From JAAXHF01 sp965242605 (GTDB lineage: Bacteria > Desulfobacterota > Binatia > Bin18): a stretch of 64,000 nt of DNA. The notes under the pieces are model-generated. The model searched no databases, was not told the origin of the DNA, and worked only from the letters and a program-made list of their open reading frames with translations. Shown here in pieces: positions 27,640 to 35,830 of the stretch. The stretch spans positions 1,364,001 to 1,428,000 of the forward strand of contig CBDESS010000001.1 in NCBI GenBank assembly GCA_965242605.1, given 5' to 3'. How positions within the stretch are numbered: position 1 is the first letter of the stretch; each line of letters begins with the position of its first letter. Both the position numbers and the translations under genes were made by a program.

Positions 27640-27884
27640 GATGCCGGAAGGCGTTGAGCAAGTTGCCCCGATTTCCAGGGGATTGAAACTTTCATTGTGT
27701 CCTTTCCGTGTCCTTTCCGCTCCGCCCACAGCAACCGGGCAACGGCTTGGTTGGGGATTGAAACCTAAAGGAAGGTAGCTGGTCACATACCAGATGCCGC
27801 AAGGCGTTGAGCAATCCCAACGGAAGCGGTAAGCCTAATCCGGCGGCGCGTGGTCACATACCTGATGCCGTAAGGCGTTGGTCA
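27640..27884 (+). CRISPR. Small CRISPR-like repeat cluster, degenerate, no cas genes
   Basis: Three copies of a GATGCCGNAAGGCGTTG core occur at 27640, 27793 and 27863. The last two sit in a longer repeat starting GGTCACATACC at 27781 and 27852, a period of 71 bp that fits repeat plus spacer. Two further copies of GGGGATTGAAAC, a common CRISPR repeat end, occur at 27678-27689 and 27753-27764, 75 bp apart. The core folds as ATGCC-GNAA-GGCGT. No cas gene is seen in the window. The lack of a uniform repeat suggests a decayed or composite array, and it may not be functional. The rest of the 27.4-28.0 kb intergenic region shows nothing else. Confidence 0.45.
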
Positions 27885-27977
27885 AGGCAAAAATGCGGAC
27901 ACGCCTATATTACCTTGACCGCCCTGAGATCGTTACGCTGTGCGTCTCTGGCTAAGCCAGGTGTGGGTGTGGGCTAC

Positions 27978-28380
27978 TCATTCCGACGGGAAACGCAGGT
28001 GTCGGAGCACTACCTCCTCCGGGGTTTTCCCGTCTTGGTCCTTCTGCCAGAGCCAGTTGTAGGCAAGTGAGCTAAGGCTGCCTTCGGTCAAGCCGTCCTG
28101 CCAGACTCCTCCGGCCGCCTTGGCCAGTCGATCCGCATAGTTGACATATGTGGTTTTCCAAGTCAGGTTTGACGAGACATGTTGCTTTTGTCGCTCGACA
28201 ATCTCCCGCAAGATTTCCCACCGCAGCTCACGCATTGCCGCTATCCGTTGTTCTGGTCAACCGCTCCCGATAGCCTTCTCCCGTGCTCACGTCATAAGAC
28301 GGTGTCGATGTTGCCGTTTGTCCGAAGGCCGGGGCCGTGTGGAATACCACCACCAGCAGCACTAGAATACCTGTGGTCAT
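27978..28380 (-). pseudogene. Frameshifted copy of a small secreted protein
   Basis: The gene starts at ATG 28380 with AGGAAGGAG upstream and encodes a signal peptide (TTGILVLLVVVFHTAPAFGQ) and STGEGYRERLT. A 2-bp deletion relative to the intact paralogue (GTTGTTCT-GG versus GTTGTTCTTCGG on the plus strand near 28255) then shifts the frame. The rest continues in another frame from 28235 as MRELRWEILREIVERQ, RLAKAAGGVWQDGLTEG and EEVVLRHLRFPSE. It is a tandem duplicate of the gene at 28455-28922. Start codons downstream of the shift could still give an 85-residue product without signal peptide. Confidence 0.7.
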
Positions 28381-28454
28381 TTTCGCTCCTTCCTGCCGGG
28401 TTTCCCCGCCCGGCTTCGGGTGTGGGTAGGCGTTTCAGCGCCAGGGGTAGGCGG

Positions 28455-28922
28455 TCACTCGTCCGACGGGAAGTCCAGGTGTCGGAACACCATCTCTTCC
28501 GGGGTTTCATCGCACCAGGCATCTTTTATCTCTAACATCGGCCTTGCCCCGATTACTTCTTCACTGCATATGTCTGTCTCATTGAGCCAGTCAGAGGCCA
28601 CTTGCTTAATGTCGCATTCGGTCAAGCCGTCCTGCCAAACTCCTCCGGCCGCCTTGGCCAGTCGATCCGCTATGGTTTTCCAACCTTCGGGTGTGGTAAC
28701 GATCGAGGGGGTACCTAGCGGTTGACGGATAACCTCCCGCGCGATTTCCAGCTGCAGCTCACGCATTGCCGCTATCCGTTGTTCTTCGGTCAACCGCTCC
28801 CGATAGCCTTCTCCCGTGCTCACGTCATAAGGCGGTGTCGATGTTGCAGGCGATGTTGCCGTTTGTCCGAAGGCCGCGGCCGTGTAGAACACCACCACCA
28901 GCACTAGAATACCTGCGGTCAT
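28455..28922 (-). CDS. Small secreted protein of unknown function
   Basis: The 155-residue product starts at ATG 28922 with AGGAGGAG upstream. A signal peptide (MTAGILVLVVVFYTAAAFGQ) is followed by a Thr/Ser/Pro linker, a helical segment (LTEEQRIAAMRELQLEIARE), the conserved block RLAKAAGGVWQDGLTE and a C-terminal PEEMVFRHLDFPSDE. I do not recognise the family. The adjacent frameshifted paralogue shares all blocks. The truncated hsdM frame upstream runs into this gene in frame, so a long fusion is theoretically possible, but the strong ribosome site and signal peptide favour independent translation. Confidence 0.7.
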   Translation of the reverse strand: MTAGILVLVVVFYTAAAFGQTATSPATSTPPYDVSTGEGYRERLTEEQRIAAMRELQLEIAREVIRQPLGTPSIVTTPEGWKTIADRLAKAAGGVWQDGLTECDIKQVASDWLNETDICSEEVIGARPMLEIKDAWCDETPEEMVFRHLDFPSDE

Positions 28923-28967
28923 TTTCACTCCTCCTGCCGGGTTTACCCGCCCGGCCGGGCTGTGGTT

Positions 28968-30050
28968 CAGGAACAGCATCTGGCCGTCGCTGGAGCGAGT
29001 GAGCAGCGAGAACTCCGGGTCGCCGTCGTGCTCGACAACAAAGCGCCGGTCGCGGATACCGGCCTTGCCGCCCAGCCGCTCCAGGTCGGTCTTCCAGCTC
29101 TTGCCGTAGGGCGGGTTGGAGAGCATGAAATCAAACGCAGGGGCCGGAAAGGCGTCGTTGGACAAGGTCGAGTGCTCGCCGCCGCCGATAATGTTGTCCG
29201 CGGCTTCGCCCTCGCCCTTGAGCAGCAGGTCGGCCTTGCAGATGGCGTAGGTCTCGGCGTTGATCTCCTGGCCGTACAGGTGGGTCGCTACCTGCTTGCC
29301 GCGCGCCTCGGCCAGCTCGCGCAGGGTGTCTTCGGCCACCGTCAACATGCCGCCCGTTCCGCATGCCCCGTCGTACAGCAGATAGGTGCCGGACTCCAGT
29401 TCGTCGGCGACCGGCAGAAAGACCAGGTTGGCCATCAGCTTGACAGCGTCGCGAGGCGTCCAGTGCTCGCCGGCCTCCTCATTGTTCTCTTCGTTGAAGC
29501 GCCGGACCAGCTCTTCAAAGATCGTGCCCATCGCGTGGTTGTCCAGGCCGGGCAGCCTGACCGAGCCGTCATGCATCCTCACCGGCTCGGGGCTGAGATT
29601 GACCTCGGGCGAGGGCAGTTTCTCGATCACACTGCCCAGCGCATCGCCCGAAGACAGTCGCGGGACCTGATGGCGGAACTCGAACCGGTCCAGGATGTCC
29701 TGCACATTGGGCGAAAAGCCGTCAAGCCAGGCCTCAAAGTCGGCCCGGAGCTGCTGCTGAGCAGACCGGGCGCGCAGGCTCCGCAGGGTGAACCGCGAGG
29801 TGTTGTAGAAGGCCTGGCCGCTCGCTTGGCGCAGGGCCGCGTCCTGATTGGTGACGCCGGCCGCGTCGAGCTGCTCCTTCAAGTCGAGCACGGCCTGTTT
29901 GCTGGGCTCCAGCAGGGCGTCCAGCCGGCGCAACACGGTCATCGGCAGGATCACGTCGCGGTACTTGCCGCGCACATACAGGTCGCGCAGCACATCGTCG
30001 GCAATCCCCCAGATAAAGTTGGCGATCCAGTTGAGTTGTCCCTGCTCCAC
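28968..30050 (-). pseudogene. hsdM: Type I restriction-modification methylase, C-terminally truncated
   Basis: A GTG start at 30050 with AAGAGGAG upstream gives the HsdM N-terminal domain (GKYRDVILPMTVLRRLDALL). It is followed by the N6-adenine methylase core: motif I-like YDGACGTGGML and motif IV NPPYGKSW. The protein matches HsdM up to SSDGQMLFL near 28968 and then ends abruptly at the leader of the small secreted gene, lacking roughly the last third of the usual length. The frame has no stop of its own and continues into the neighbour. No hsdS or hsdR is present, so I judge it non-functional as a type I system. Confidence 0.8.
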
Positions 30051-30235
30051 AGGCTTCTCTCTCCTCTTTCGCAGCCCTGCCCCGGCTGCCGGGCTTTCCC
30101 CTTTGAGTTGGAACTCGGCGTCATGCATGGATCCCAGGGCAGTGTTGACTTTGGCCCTGTAGGCAAGGCCATTCGTATCGTGCTCAGCGGGTGGGTGTCG
30201 GTCAGCAGGGCCGCTACGCATAGCTCCGTCCCGGT

Positions 30236-30769
30236 TCAGGAGGTGTAGGCGCGCAAAAAGAAAAATACGGCTACGCCGGTGACTGAGACATACAGCCAGA
30301 TGGGCAAGGTATAGCGGGCCAGCCGGCGGTGGGTCTGGTACTGGGCGGTGGCGGCGTAATAGAGCGTGGTCAAGACCAGCGGCAGGGCAACGATGGACAG
30401 GACAATGTGGCTGATGAGAATGGTGAAGTAGAGCGGTCGCACGGGGCCCTGGCCCGGAAACGGCGTATCGCCGTGAAAATGATAGTAGACAATATAACCG
30501 GCCAGAAACAGGCCGGAGCACGCCAGCGCGCCCAGCATACAGCGGATGTGAGCCGTCCGCCGGCCGCGGCGGATATACACCAGTCCTGCCACCAGGCAGC
30601 ACGCGCTCAGCCCGTTACACAGGGCATTGGTGGCCGGTAGCGCCATGACCCAGCCGGCCGGGCTGGCGGCGGCCGGTTTCCAGTAGATCAACCACAGCAG
30701 AAACACGCTGATGGCGGCACTCAGCGGCACAGTCCAACTCAGAGGGGTGCGGTGTGTGGGTGTAAGCAT
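30236..30769 (-). CDS. DUF420 family membrane protein
   Basis: The frame is open to 30946, but the first part is not protein-like. The ATG at 30769 gives 177 residues with about five membrane helices (LSAAISVFLLWLIYW, ACSGLFLAGYIVYYH, FTILISHIVLSIVALPLVLT, YVSVTGVAVFFFLRAY) and the DUF420 His-containing motifs YHFHGDTPFPGQGPVRPLYF and HRRLARYTLP. Relatives occur near cytochrome oxidase assembly genes; no such genes are adjacent here. The function is not established. No clear ribosome site is visible, and a structured GC-rich leader lies upstream. Confidence 0.8.
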   Translation of the reverse strand: MLTPTHRTPLSWTVPLSAAISVFLLWLIYWKPAAASPAGWVMALPATNALCNGLSACCLVAGLVYIRRGRRTAHIRCMLGALACSGLFLAGYIVYYHFHGDTPFPGQGPVRPLYFTILISHIVLSIVALPLVLTTLYYAATAQYQTHRRLARYTLPIWLYVSVTGVAVFFFLRAYTS

Positions 30770-30806
30770 AGCCGGCCACACACTATCTGATGACAGGAGC
30801 CTGAAA

Positions 30807-30837
30807 AAGCCCCCGGGGGCAGGGGACCCGGGGGCTT
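30807..30837 (-). terminator. Strong stem-loop with T-run on the minus strand
   Basis: AAGCCCCCGGG pairs with CCCGGGGGCTT (11 pairs, 9-nt loop). Read on the minus strand the stem is followed by TTTTTC. It could end transcription from the LLM operon at 31171-33719 or act as an attenuator in the leader of the DUF420 gene 38 bp downstream. Confidence 0.6.
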
Positions 30838-31170
30838 GGGCCAACGTCCGGAGGAGGGACCGGAGCGTTGCGTTGGGGAGAGAAAAGGAAGGCTCTCCTC
30901 TTGTATGTACGGAAAACGTGCCAACCGCTTGGGCCTGGCCGGACACGCGCTAAGGTCCTGATTCCGCTGCTGTGTTCAGAGAGGCCGGCCAGGGGGTGGC
31001 GTGGGCGTCATGTCTTTGCAATGCCCGTCTTGTATCAGGCCGATATTATCGGATTGACACAGCGGGCTGGCTCAGCCGGTCGGCCCCGGCCCGGTGACTG
31101 GCGTTCCAGAGGGGGCCGGGGCGACACGGGGGGTCTTCCGGCTCCTGTGGCCGATAGCCGTTCTCGGGCC

Positions 31171-32064
31171 TCAGCCCACCGCATCCTGCACTTTCCTGGG
31201 GAAGTCGCGCATGATCGCGCATACCGCGTCCGGGTCGGCCGCGGCCGCGGTGACATATAAGCCGTGGACCCCGAGGTCACGATAGGCCCGGATGGCGGCT
31301 GCGTCTGTGCGCGTGTTGTCGACCATCCAGGTAATCTCCAGCTCGTCGTAGCTGCGGCCGGCGGCTGCCATCAGCCCCCGCAGTTCCTCAAAGCGGGGCC
31401 GGACATCTTCAATGTCGACCGGGCCGATATGCCAGCCCGAGCCGAACTCCACCACTCGCTTCAAGGCCGGGGTGGATTCTCCACCGACCCAGATGGCCGG
31501 ATGGGGCTGTTGGACCGGCTTGGGGGCAAAGTGCAGGTCTTTGTCTATCTGGACATAGGTACCGTCAAAGCGGGGGGTGTCCTTGGTCCAGACCTCTTGC
31601 ATCACGCGCAGGTATTCGCGGGTGCGTGGCGCGCGCTCTGTGTATGGCACGCCGAGCAGCGCAAACTCTTCGCGCATCCAGCCGACACCGGCCCCAAAAA
31701 TAATCCGCCCGCCGGAAGCGACATCGAGGCTGGCCACTACCCGGGCCATGTCGAGGGGGTGGCGGTAGGGCACAATCGTGACGCTCGTGCCCAGGCGGAC
31801 CGTCTTGGTCACTGGCACCAACAGGCTGAGCACCGTAAACGCGTCCAGCCAGTCCATGCTGGTGAACACCGCATAGGGGTTGTAGCCCATTGACTCGGCC
31901 AGCCTGGTGTACGGATAGGTTGAGCCGATCTGTTTGGGAATCGTGATGTGGTCGCCGGTCACAATGCCGTCGTAGCCGAGTTCGTCGGCCAGCTCGCCAA
32001 TCTGCTGGGCGGCTGAGGGCTTGCCCATGACCGCGCCGCCGCCTAGGTGTACGCCGTACCGCAT
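31171..32064 (-). CDS. LLM-class F420-dependent oxidoreductase
   Basis: The 297-residue product shows the luciferase-like pattern: LADELGYDGIVTGDHITIP, LVPVTKTVRLGTSVTIVPYR, SLDVASGGRIIFGAGVGWM, REEFALLGVPYTERAPRTRE and HPAIWVGGESTPALKRV. The ATG at 32064 has GGAG seven bases upstream; starts at 32076 and 32106 are also open. It lies 16 bp behind the SDR gene and closes the minus-strand operon NTF2-NTF2-SDR-LLM, suggesting consecutive redox steps on one substrate. Confidence 0.87.
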   Translation of the reverse strand: MRYGVHLGGGAVMGKPSAAQQIGELADELGYDGIVTGDHITIPKQIGSTYPYTRLAESMGYNPYAVFTSMDWLDAFTVLSLLVPVTKTVRLGTSVTIVPYRHPLDMARVVASLDVASGGRIIFGAGVGWMREEFALLGVPYTERAPRTREYLRVMQEVWTKDTPRFDGTYVQIDKDLHFAPKPVQQPHPAIWVGGESTPALKRVVEFGSGWHIGPVDIEDVRPRFEELRGLMAAAGRSYDELEITWMVDNTRTDAAAIRAYRDLGVHGLYVTAAAADPDAVCAIMRDFPRKVQDAVG

Positions 32065-32080
32065 GTGTGTCTCCATGTCC

Positions 32081-32842
32081 TCACTGGGCCACAACGCCAC
32101 CGTCAACCGACATGGCGTGGCCGGTCACAAAAGAGGCCGCGTCCGAACACAGCCAGACCACCGACTCGGCGATCTCCTCCGGCTGGCCAACCCGTCCGAC
32201 CGGCTCGGCGGTCGCGATCTTTTCAAACATGCCCGGCCGCTCGCCGGTCAGCCGTTCTACCATCGGGGTTTGGATGATGCCCGGGCAGACCGCGTTGACC
32301 CGGACGCCGGCCTTGGCGTATTCCAGGGCGGCCGTCTTGGTCAGGCCGATCACGCCGTGTTTGCTGGCCGCGTAGGCCGGCATATGCGGCACGCCCAGCA
32401 GGCCAGCGGCCGAGGCGGTGTTGACCATCGCTCCGCCGCCGGTATTGAGCATGGCCGGAATCTCGTATTTCATGCACAGCCACACCCCGGTCAGGTTGAT
32501 GGCGATGACCCGGTCCCAGGCCGCCTCGTCGTAGTCGGCGGTCTTGCCCAGCGCGCCTTCAATGCCGGCGTTGTTGTGGGCGCAGTCAAGCCGCCCGTAG
32601 GTCTTGACGACGGTGTTGACCATCGCCTCCAGTTCGCTCGCCCGGGTCATGTTGGCCTGGATGAACAGCGCCTCGCCGCCGGCTTCTTTGATGAGCCGGA
32701 CGGTCTCCCGGCCGCCGGCCGCCACGATATCGGCGACCGCCACCCTGGCCCCCTCGCGGGCGCAGGCCAGGGCGGTCGCCCGGCCAATGCCCGAACTCCC
32801 GCCGGTGATGAGTGCCACCTTGTCTTTCAACATATCCGCCAT
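32081..32842 (-). CDS. Short-chain dehydrogenase/reductase
   Basis: The 253-residue classical SDR has the cofactor motif TGGSSGIGRA, the NNAG motif (HNNAGIEG), a catalytic Ser in VNTASAAGL, YAASK with the Tyr and Lys of the active site, and the PGIIQTPM loop. An Asp after the second strand (VAVADIV) favours NAD over NADP. It probably oxidises a secondary alcohol or reduces a ketone. It sits between two NTF2-like genes and an LLM oxidoreductase in one operon. Confidence 0.92.
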   Translation of the reverse strand: MADMLKDKVALITGGSSGIGRATALACAREGARVAVADIVAAGGRETVRLIKEAGGEALFIQANMTRASELEAMVNTVVKTYGRLDCAHNNAGIEGALGKTADYDEAAWDRVIAINLTGVWLCMKYEIPAMLNTGGGAMVNTASAAGLLGVPHMPAYAASKHGVIGLTKTAALEYAKAGVRVNAVCPGIIQTPMVERLTGERPGMFEKIATAEPVGRVGQPEEIAESVVWLCSDAASFVTGHAMSVDGGVVAQ

Positions 32843-32911
32843 TCGCTTGTCCTCCTTAGACGCGGCCTGGAATGCTCCGTGGGTATGCAGGATTGGGCGG
32901 AGGGGGCGCGG

Positions 32912-33295
32912 CTAGTGTGTCGGCAGCGGCGAGAAGTGGCAGCTGACGATCTTCCACTGGCCGCCTTCTTTGGCAAAGACCAGGGTGGTGCGGCCGTTCA
33001 GGCTCTGCGTCTGCCCGCTTTTTGTCACCCCGCTGAAGGTATCGTAGCCGTTGGCGACGGCCAGGCTGTCGTTGAACACCCGGCACGAGAGCTGCCGTAT
33101 GGCGGAGGTGTTTGACTCAATGCCGGCCATTGCGCCGTGGAGAAACTCGCCAAACTCCTGTTTGGTGTCAAACCGATAGGGCACATGGTCAATGACCTCA
33201 AGGTCATCGGACAGCATATCCAGGGCGGCCTGGATGTCGTTTCGGGTGAAGGCGTTGAAGAATCCGTGGGCCAGGGCCTCAATTTCTGCACTCAT
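32912..33295 (-). CDS. NTF2/SnoaL-like protein, copy 1
   Basis: The start at 33295 has GGAGGACC upstream; a longer frame to 33397 overlaps the neighbour's end. The 127-residue cone-shaped NTF2 fold is indicated by ALAHGFFNAFTRNDIQAALD, SDDLEVIDHVPYRFDTKQEF and GRTTLVFAKEGGQWKIVSCH. SnoaL-like proteins act as isomerases, cyclases or small-ligand carriers. The next gene is a close paralogue, and the pair precedes the SDR gene. Confidence 0.85.
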   Translation of the reverse strand: MSAEIEALAHGFFNAFTRNDIQAALDMLSDDLEVIDHVPYRFDTKQEFGEFLHGAMAGIESNTSAIRQLSCRVFNDSLAVANGYDTFSGVTKSGQTQSLNGRTTLVFAKEGGQWKIVSCHFSPLPTH

Positions 33296-33332
33296 GAGCG
33301 GTCCTCCTCTCCAATCAATAAGGATAGCGCGT

Positions 33333-33719
33333 TTAGTGGCTGGGCAGCGGCGAGAAGTGGCAGCTGACGATCTTCCACTGGCCGCCTTCTCTGGCAAAGA
33401 CCAGGGTGGTGCGGCCGTGGCTATTGATGGGTTTGCCGCCTCTCCCCACGCCTGAGAAGGTGTCGTAGGTGTTGGCTACCGCCCCGTTGTCGTTGAACAC
33501 CCGGCACGACAACTGGCGACAGCCAAAGGTTCCGGCCTCAATGCCGGCCATCGCGCCGTGGAGAAACTCGACAAACTCCTGTTTGGTATCAAACCGATAG
33601 GGCACATGGTCAATGACCTCAAGGTTATCGGACAGCATGTTTGCCGCCGCGGCCATGTCATTGCGGGTGAAGGTGTCAAAGAACTCTCTGGTGAGGGCTT
33701 CGATCTCGTGGGCACTCAT
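33333..33719 (-). CDS. NTF2/SnoaL-like protein, copy 2
   Basis: This 128-residue paralogue of the next gene shares most residues (EFFDTFTRNDMAAAANMLSD, DHVPYRFDTKQEFVEFLHGA, GRTTLVFAREGGQWKIVSCH). The start has AAGGAGG upstream. The two copies share long stretches of identical DNA, especially at their 3' ends and across HVPYRFDTKQEF, showing a fairly recent tandem duplication. This is the first gene of the operon and diverges from the hydrolase at 33866. Confidence 0.85.
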   Translation of the reverse strand: MSAHEIEALTREFFDTFTRNDMAAAANMLSDNLEVIDHVPYRFDTKQEFVEFLHGAMAGIEAGTFGCRQLSCRVFNDNGAVANTYDTFSGVGRGGKPINSHGRTTLVFAREGGQWKIVSCHFSPLPSH

Positions 33720-33865
33720 ACGCAGTCCTCCTTCGCAAGGTCGTTTCAGCGTTCAATACGCCTTTTACCAAAAGGCCGAGGGGGTGCGCAAGGGACACGC
33801 ACCCGATTCCACGCTGCGCCTGCTGACTGGACAAATGCCGGCGCGTGGTTTACACCAGGAACGCC

Positions 33866-34711
33866 ATGAAGCCCCGCAGCCGATTCATTGAGGTGGACGG
33901 CGTCAAGCTCCACATCGCCGACTGGGGCGGCGCTGGGCCGGACCTGCTGCTGGTCCACGCCAACGGGTTTCTCGGCCGGGTCTACCGCGAGTTCATACGC
34001 CATCTTGAAGACGCCTACCGGGTCTACACCCTTGACCTGCGCGGCCAGGGCGATAGCGACAAGCCGGCCCTCCGAGATACCCACTGGCAGGACATGGCCC
34101 GGGATGTCGCCGCGGTGATTGCCGAGCTGCGGCTCCAGGATTTTTATGGGCTGGGTCATTCCAGCGGGGCGGCCCTGCTGGCCGGCTACGCGGCCGAACA
34201 TAAGGGCCGGGTGAAGGGCCTGACCCTGCTGGAGCCAGTGACCTTTCCGCCCGAGCTGCGGCCGGCCTCTCCGACCAACCGCCCGCTGGTTGAGCAGACC
34301 TTGCGCCGGCGGGAGGTGTGGGACTCGCGCCAACAGGTGTTTGACGCCTACCGGACCAAAGCCGCTTTTGCCGGCTGGCAGGAAGCAGTCCTGTGGGATT
34401 ACGTCAATCACGGCACGGCCAGGCTGCCCGACGGACGCATCCGGCTCAAGTGTCCGGTCAGGGTTGAAGCCCATGTCTTCGCCCAGGCCCCGCTTGCCGA
34501 CCTGTACGCCCCGCTGAGCCGGGTGGACTGTCCGACGCTGGTCATCCGCGGCGCACAGACAGACCCGCCGCTGTTTGCGATTGCCGAGTGTGCCGCCCGG
34601 CGCATTCCCCGCGCCCGTCTGGTCACGGTCCCGGGTACCAGCCATTTTCTGCCTATGGAGAGGCCGGACGAGGTGGCGCGGATTGTCCGCACCTACTTTG
34701 CCGGCCTCTGA
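33866..34711 (+). CDS. Alpha/beta hydrolase
   Basis: The 281-residue product has the alpha/beta-hydrolase pattern: LLLVHANGFLGRVYREFIRH near the oxyanion hole, YTLDLRGQGDSDKP, the nucleophile elbow GHSSGAALL, an acid in LVIRGAQTDPPLF, and the catalytic His in VPGTSHFLPMERPDEVA. The ATG at 33866 has AGGA upstream; a GTG at 33845 is also open. It is followed after 30 bp by a medium-chain reductase. The substrate is unknown; an ester, lactone or epoxide is usual. Confidence 0.9.
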   Translation: MKPRSRFIEVDGVKLHIADWGGAGPDLLLVHANGFLGRVYREFIRHLEDAYRVYTLDLRGQGDSDKPALRDTHWQDMARDVAAVIAELRLQDFYGLGHSSGAALLAGYAAEHKGRVKGLTLLEPVTFPPELRPASPTNRPLVEQTLRRREVWDSRQQVFDAYRTKAAFAGWQEAVLWDYVNHGTARLPDGRIRLKCPVRVEAHVFAQAPLADLYAPLSRVDCPTLVIRGAQTDPPLFAIAECAARRIPRARLVTVPGTSHFLPMERPDEVARIVRTYFAGL

Positions 34712-34741
34712 CAGAGCAAACACCCCAAGAGGGAGGAAACC

Positions 34742-35770
34742 ATGATGAACCGCCAATGGCTGCTGGCCGCCCGCCCCCGGGGCATGGTCAAAGCGTCCGA
34801 TTTTGAATATCACGAAGCGCCTGTTCCAGAGCTGCAAGACGGCCAGTTTCTGGTCCGCAACTGCTATATTGCCTTTGAACCGGCCATGCGGGGCTGGATG
34901 GACGACCGGCCCAGCTATATTCCGCCGATCCAGCTCGGCGAGGTCATGCGGGCCGTCACCACCGGACAGGTGACTGCTTCCAGACACCCCGACTATCAGC
35001 CCGGAGACTATGTACAGGGCGGCTTTGGCTGGCAGGACTACGCCGTCACCACCGGCAAGGGCGGCCTGATGCCGGCTTCAAAAGTCCCCCCCGGGGCATC
35101 GCTGACCGCCCCGCTCGGGGTGCTCGGCATCACCGGCCTGACCGCCTATTTTGGGGTGCTCGATATCGGCCAGCCCAAGGCCGGGGAAACCTGTGTGGTG
35201 TCCGGGGCGGCCGGGGCGACCGGCTCTATTGCCGGGCAGATCGCCAGAATCAAGGGTTGCCGGGTGGTTGGCATTGCCGGCGGGCCGGACAAGTGTACCT
35301 GGCTGACCGATACGGCTCGTTTTGACGCGGCGATTGACTACAAGTCCGAAGATGTCGCCGGCCGGCTGCAGGAGCTGTGCCCGGATGGCATCCACCTCTT
35401 TTTTGACAATGTTGGCGGCCAGATTCTGGACGCGGTCCTGGCCCGGATTGCGATGAAGGCGCGCATCGTGCTGTGCGGCGGCATCTCCCGCTACAACGAC
35501 GAAGAACTCCGGCCCGGCCCCGGAAACTATTTCAATCTGATTCTTCAGCGGGCACGCATGGAGGGTTTTATCCTGGTCGATTATTACCCCCGCTTTGCCG
35601 AGGCTGTGCAAGAGCTGCAGGCCTGGCTGGACAGCGGGCAGCTCGTCCACCAGGAAGACATCCAGACCGGCTTTGCCAACGCTCCGCGCACCTTCCTGCG
35701 TCTGTTCGAGGGCAAAAACCTGGGCAAGCAACTGCTGAAAATCGCCGATGCGCCGCTGGGGCAGGGCTGA
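34742..35770 (+). CDS. NADP-dependent medium-chain reductase (CurA/leukotriene B4 dehydrogenase-like)
   Basis: The 342-residue product belongs to the zinc-free MDR branch. It has NCYIAFEPAMRGWMDD, FGWQDYAVTTGKGG, GVLGITGLTAYFGVLDIGQP, the Rossmann motif VVSGAAGATGSIAGQIARIK, and DNVGGQILDAVLARI. Family members reduce alpha,beta-unsaturated ketones or aldehydes with NADPH. GGGAGG precedes the start. It is probably cotranscribed with the upstream hydrolase. Confidence 0.92.
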   Translation: MMNRQWLLAARPRGMVKASDFEYHEAPVPELQDGQFLVRNCYIAFEPAMRGWMDDRPSYIPPIQLGEVMRAVTTGQVTASRHPDYQPGDYVQGGFGWQDYAVTTGKGGLMPASKVPPGASLTAPLGVLGITGLTAYFGVLDIGQPKAGETCVVSGAAGATGSIAGQIARIKGCRVVGIAGGPDKCTWLTDTARFDAAIDYKSEDVAGRLQELCPDGIHLFFDNVGGQILDAVLARIAMKARIVLCGGISRYNDEELRPGPGNYFNLILQRARMEGFILVDYYPRFAEAVQELQAWLDSGQLVHQEDIQTGFANAPRTFLRLFEGKNLGKQLLKIADAPLGQG

Positions 35771-35830
35771 TAATCCGAACTGGCGGCTCGTCAACTCCTT
35801 CCGTGTGCTCGTCGCCGACCCGGGCGACGG

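Noticed and set aside
25759..27786. 675-codon minus-strand open frame
   Set aside because: It is antisense to the HEAT-repeat gene; its periodic composition mirrors the repeats, it has no recognisable domain, and its start lies in the CRISPR-like region.
27400..28000. Functional CRISPR-Cas locus
   Set aside because: Repeats are few and non-uniform, and no cas gene occurs in the window; I keep only a relic call.
30051..30602. N-terminal extension of the hsdM frame
   Set aside because: The segment is low in protein-like character and overlaps the DUF420 gene; the GTG at 30050 with its ribosome site begins the recognisable methylase.
28455..30602. A single 715-residue fusion protein
   Set aside because: The in-frame fusion is real on paper, but the small secreted protein has its own strong ribosome site and signal peptide and the methylase is truncated, so I annotate two units.
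31040..31052. Palindrome CCGATATTATCGG with a nearby TTGACA
   Set aside because: No suitable -10 hexamer lies at the right distance on either strand, so I do not call a promoter.
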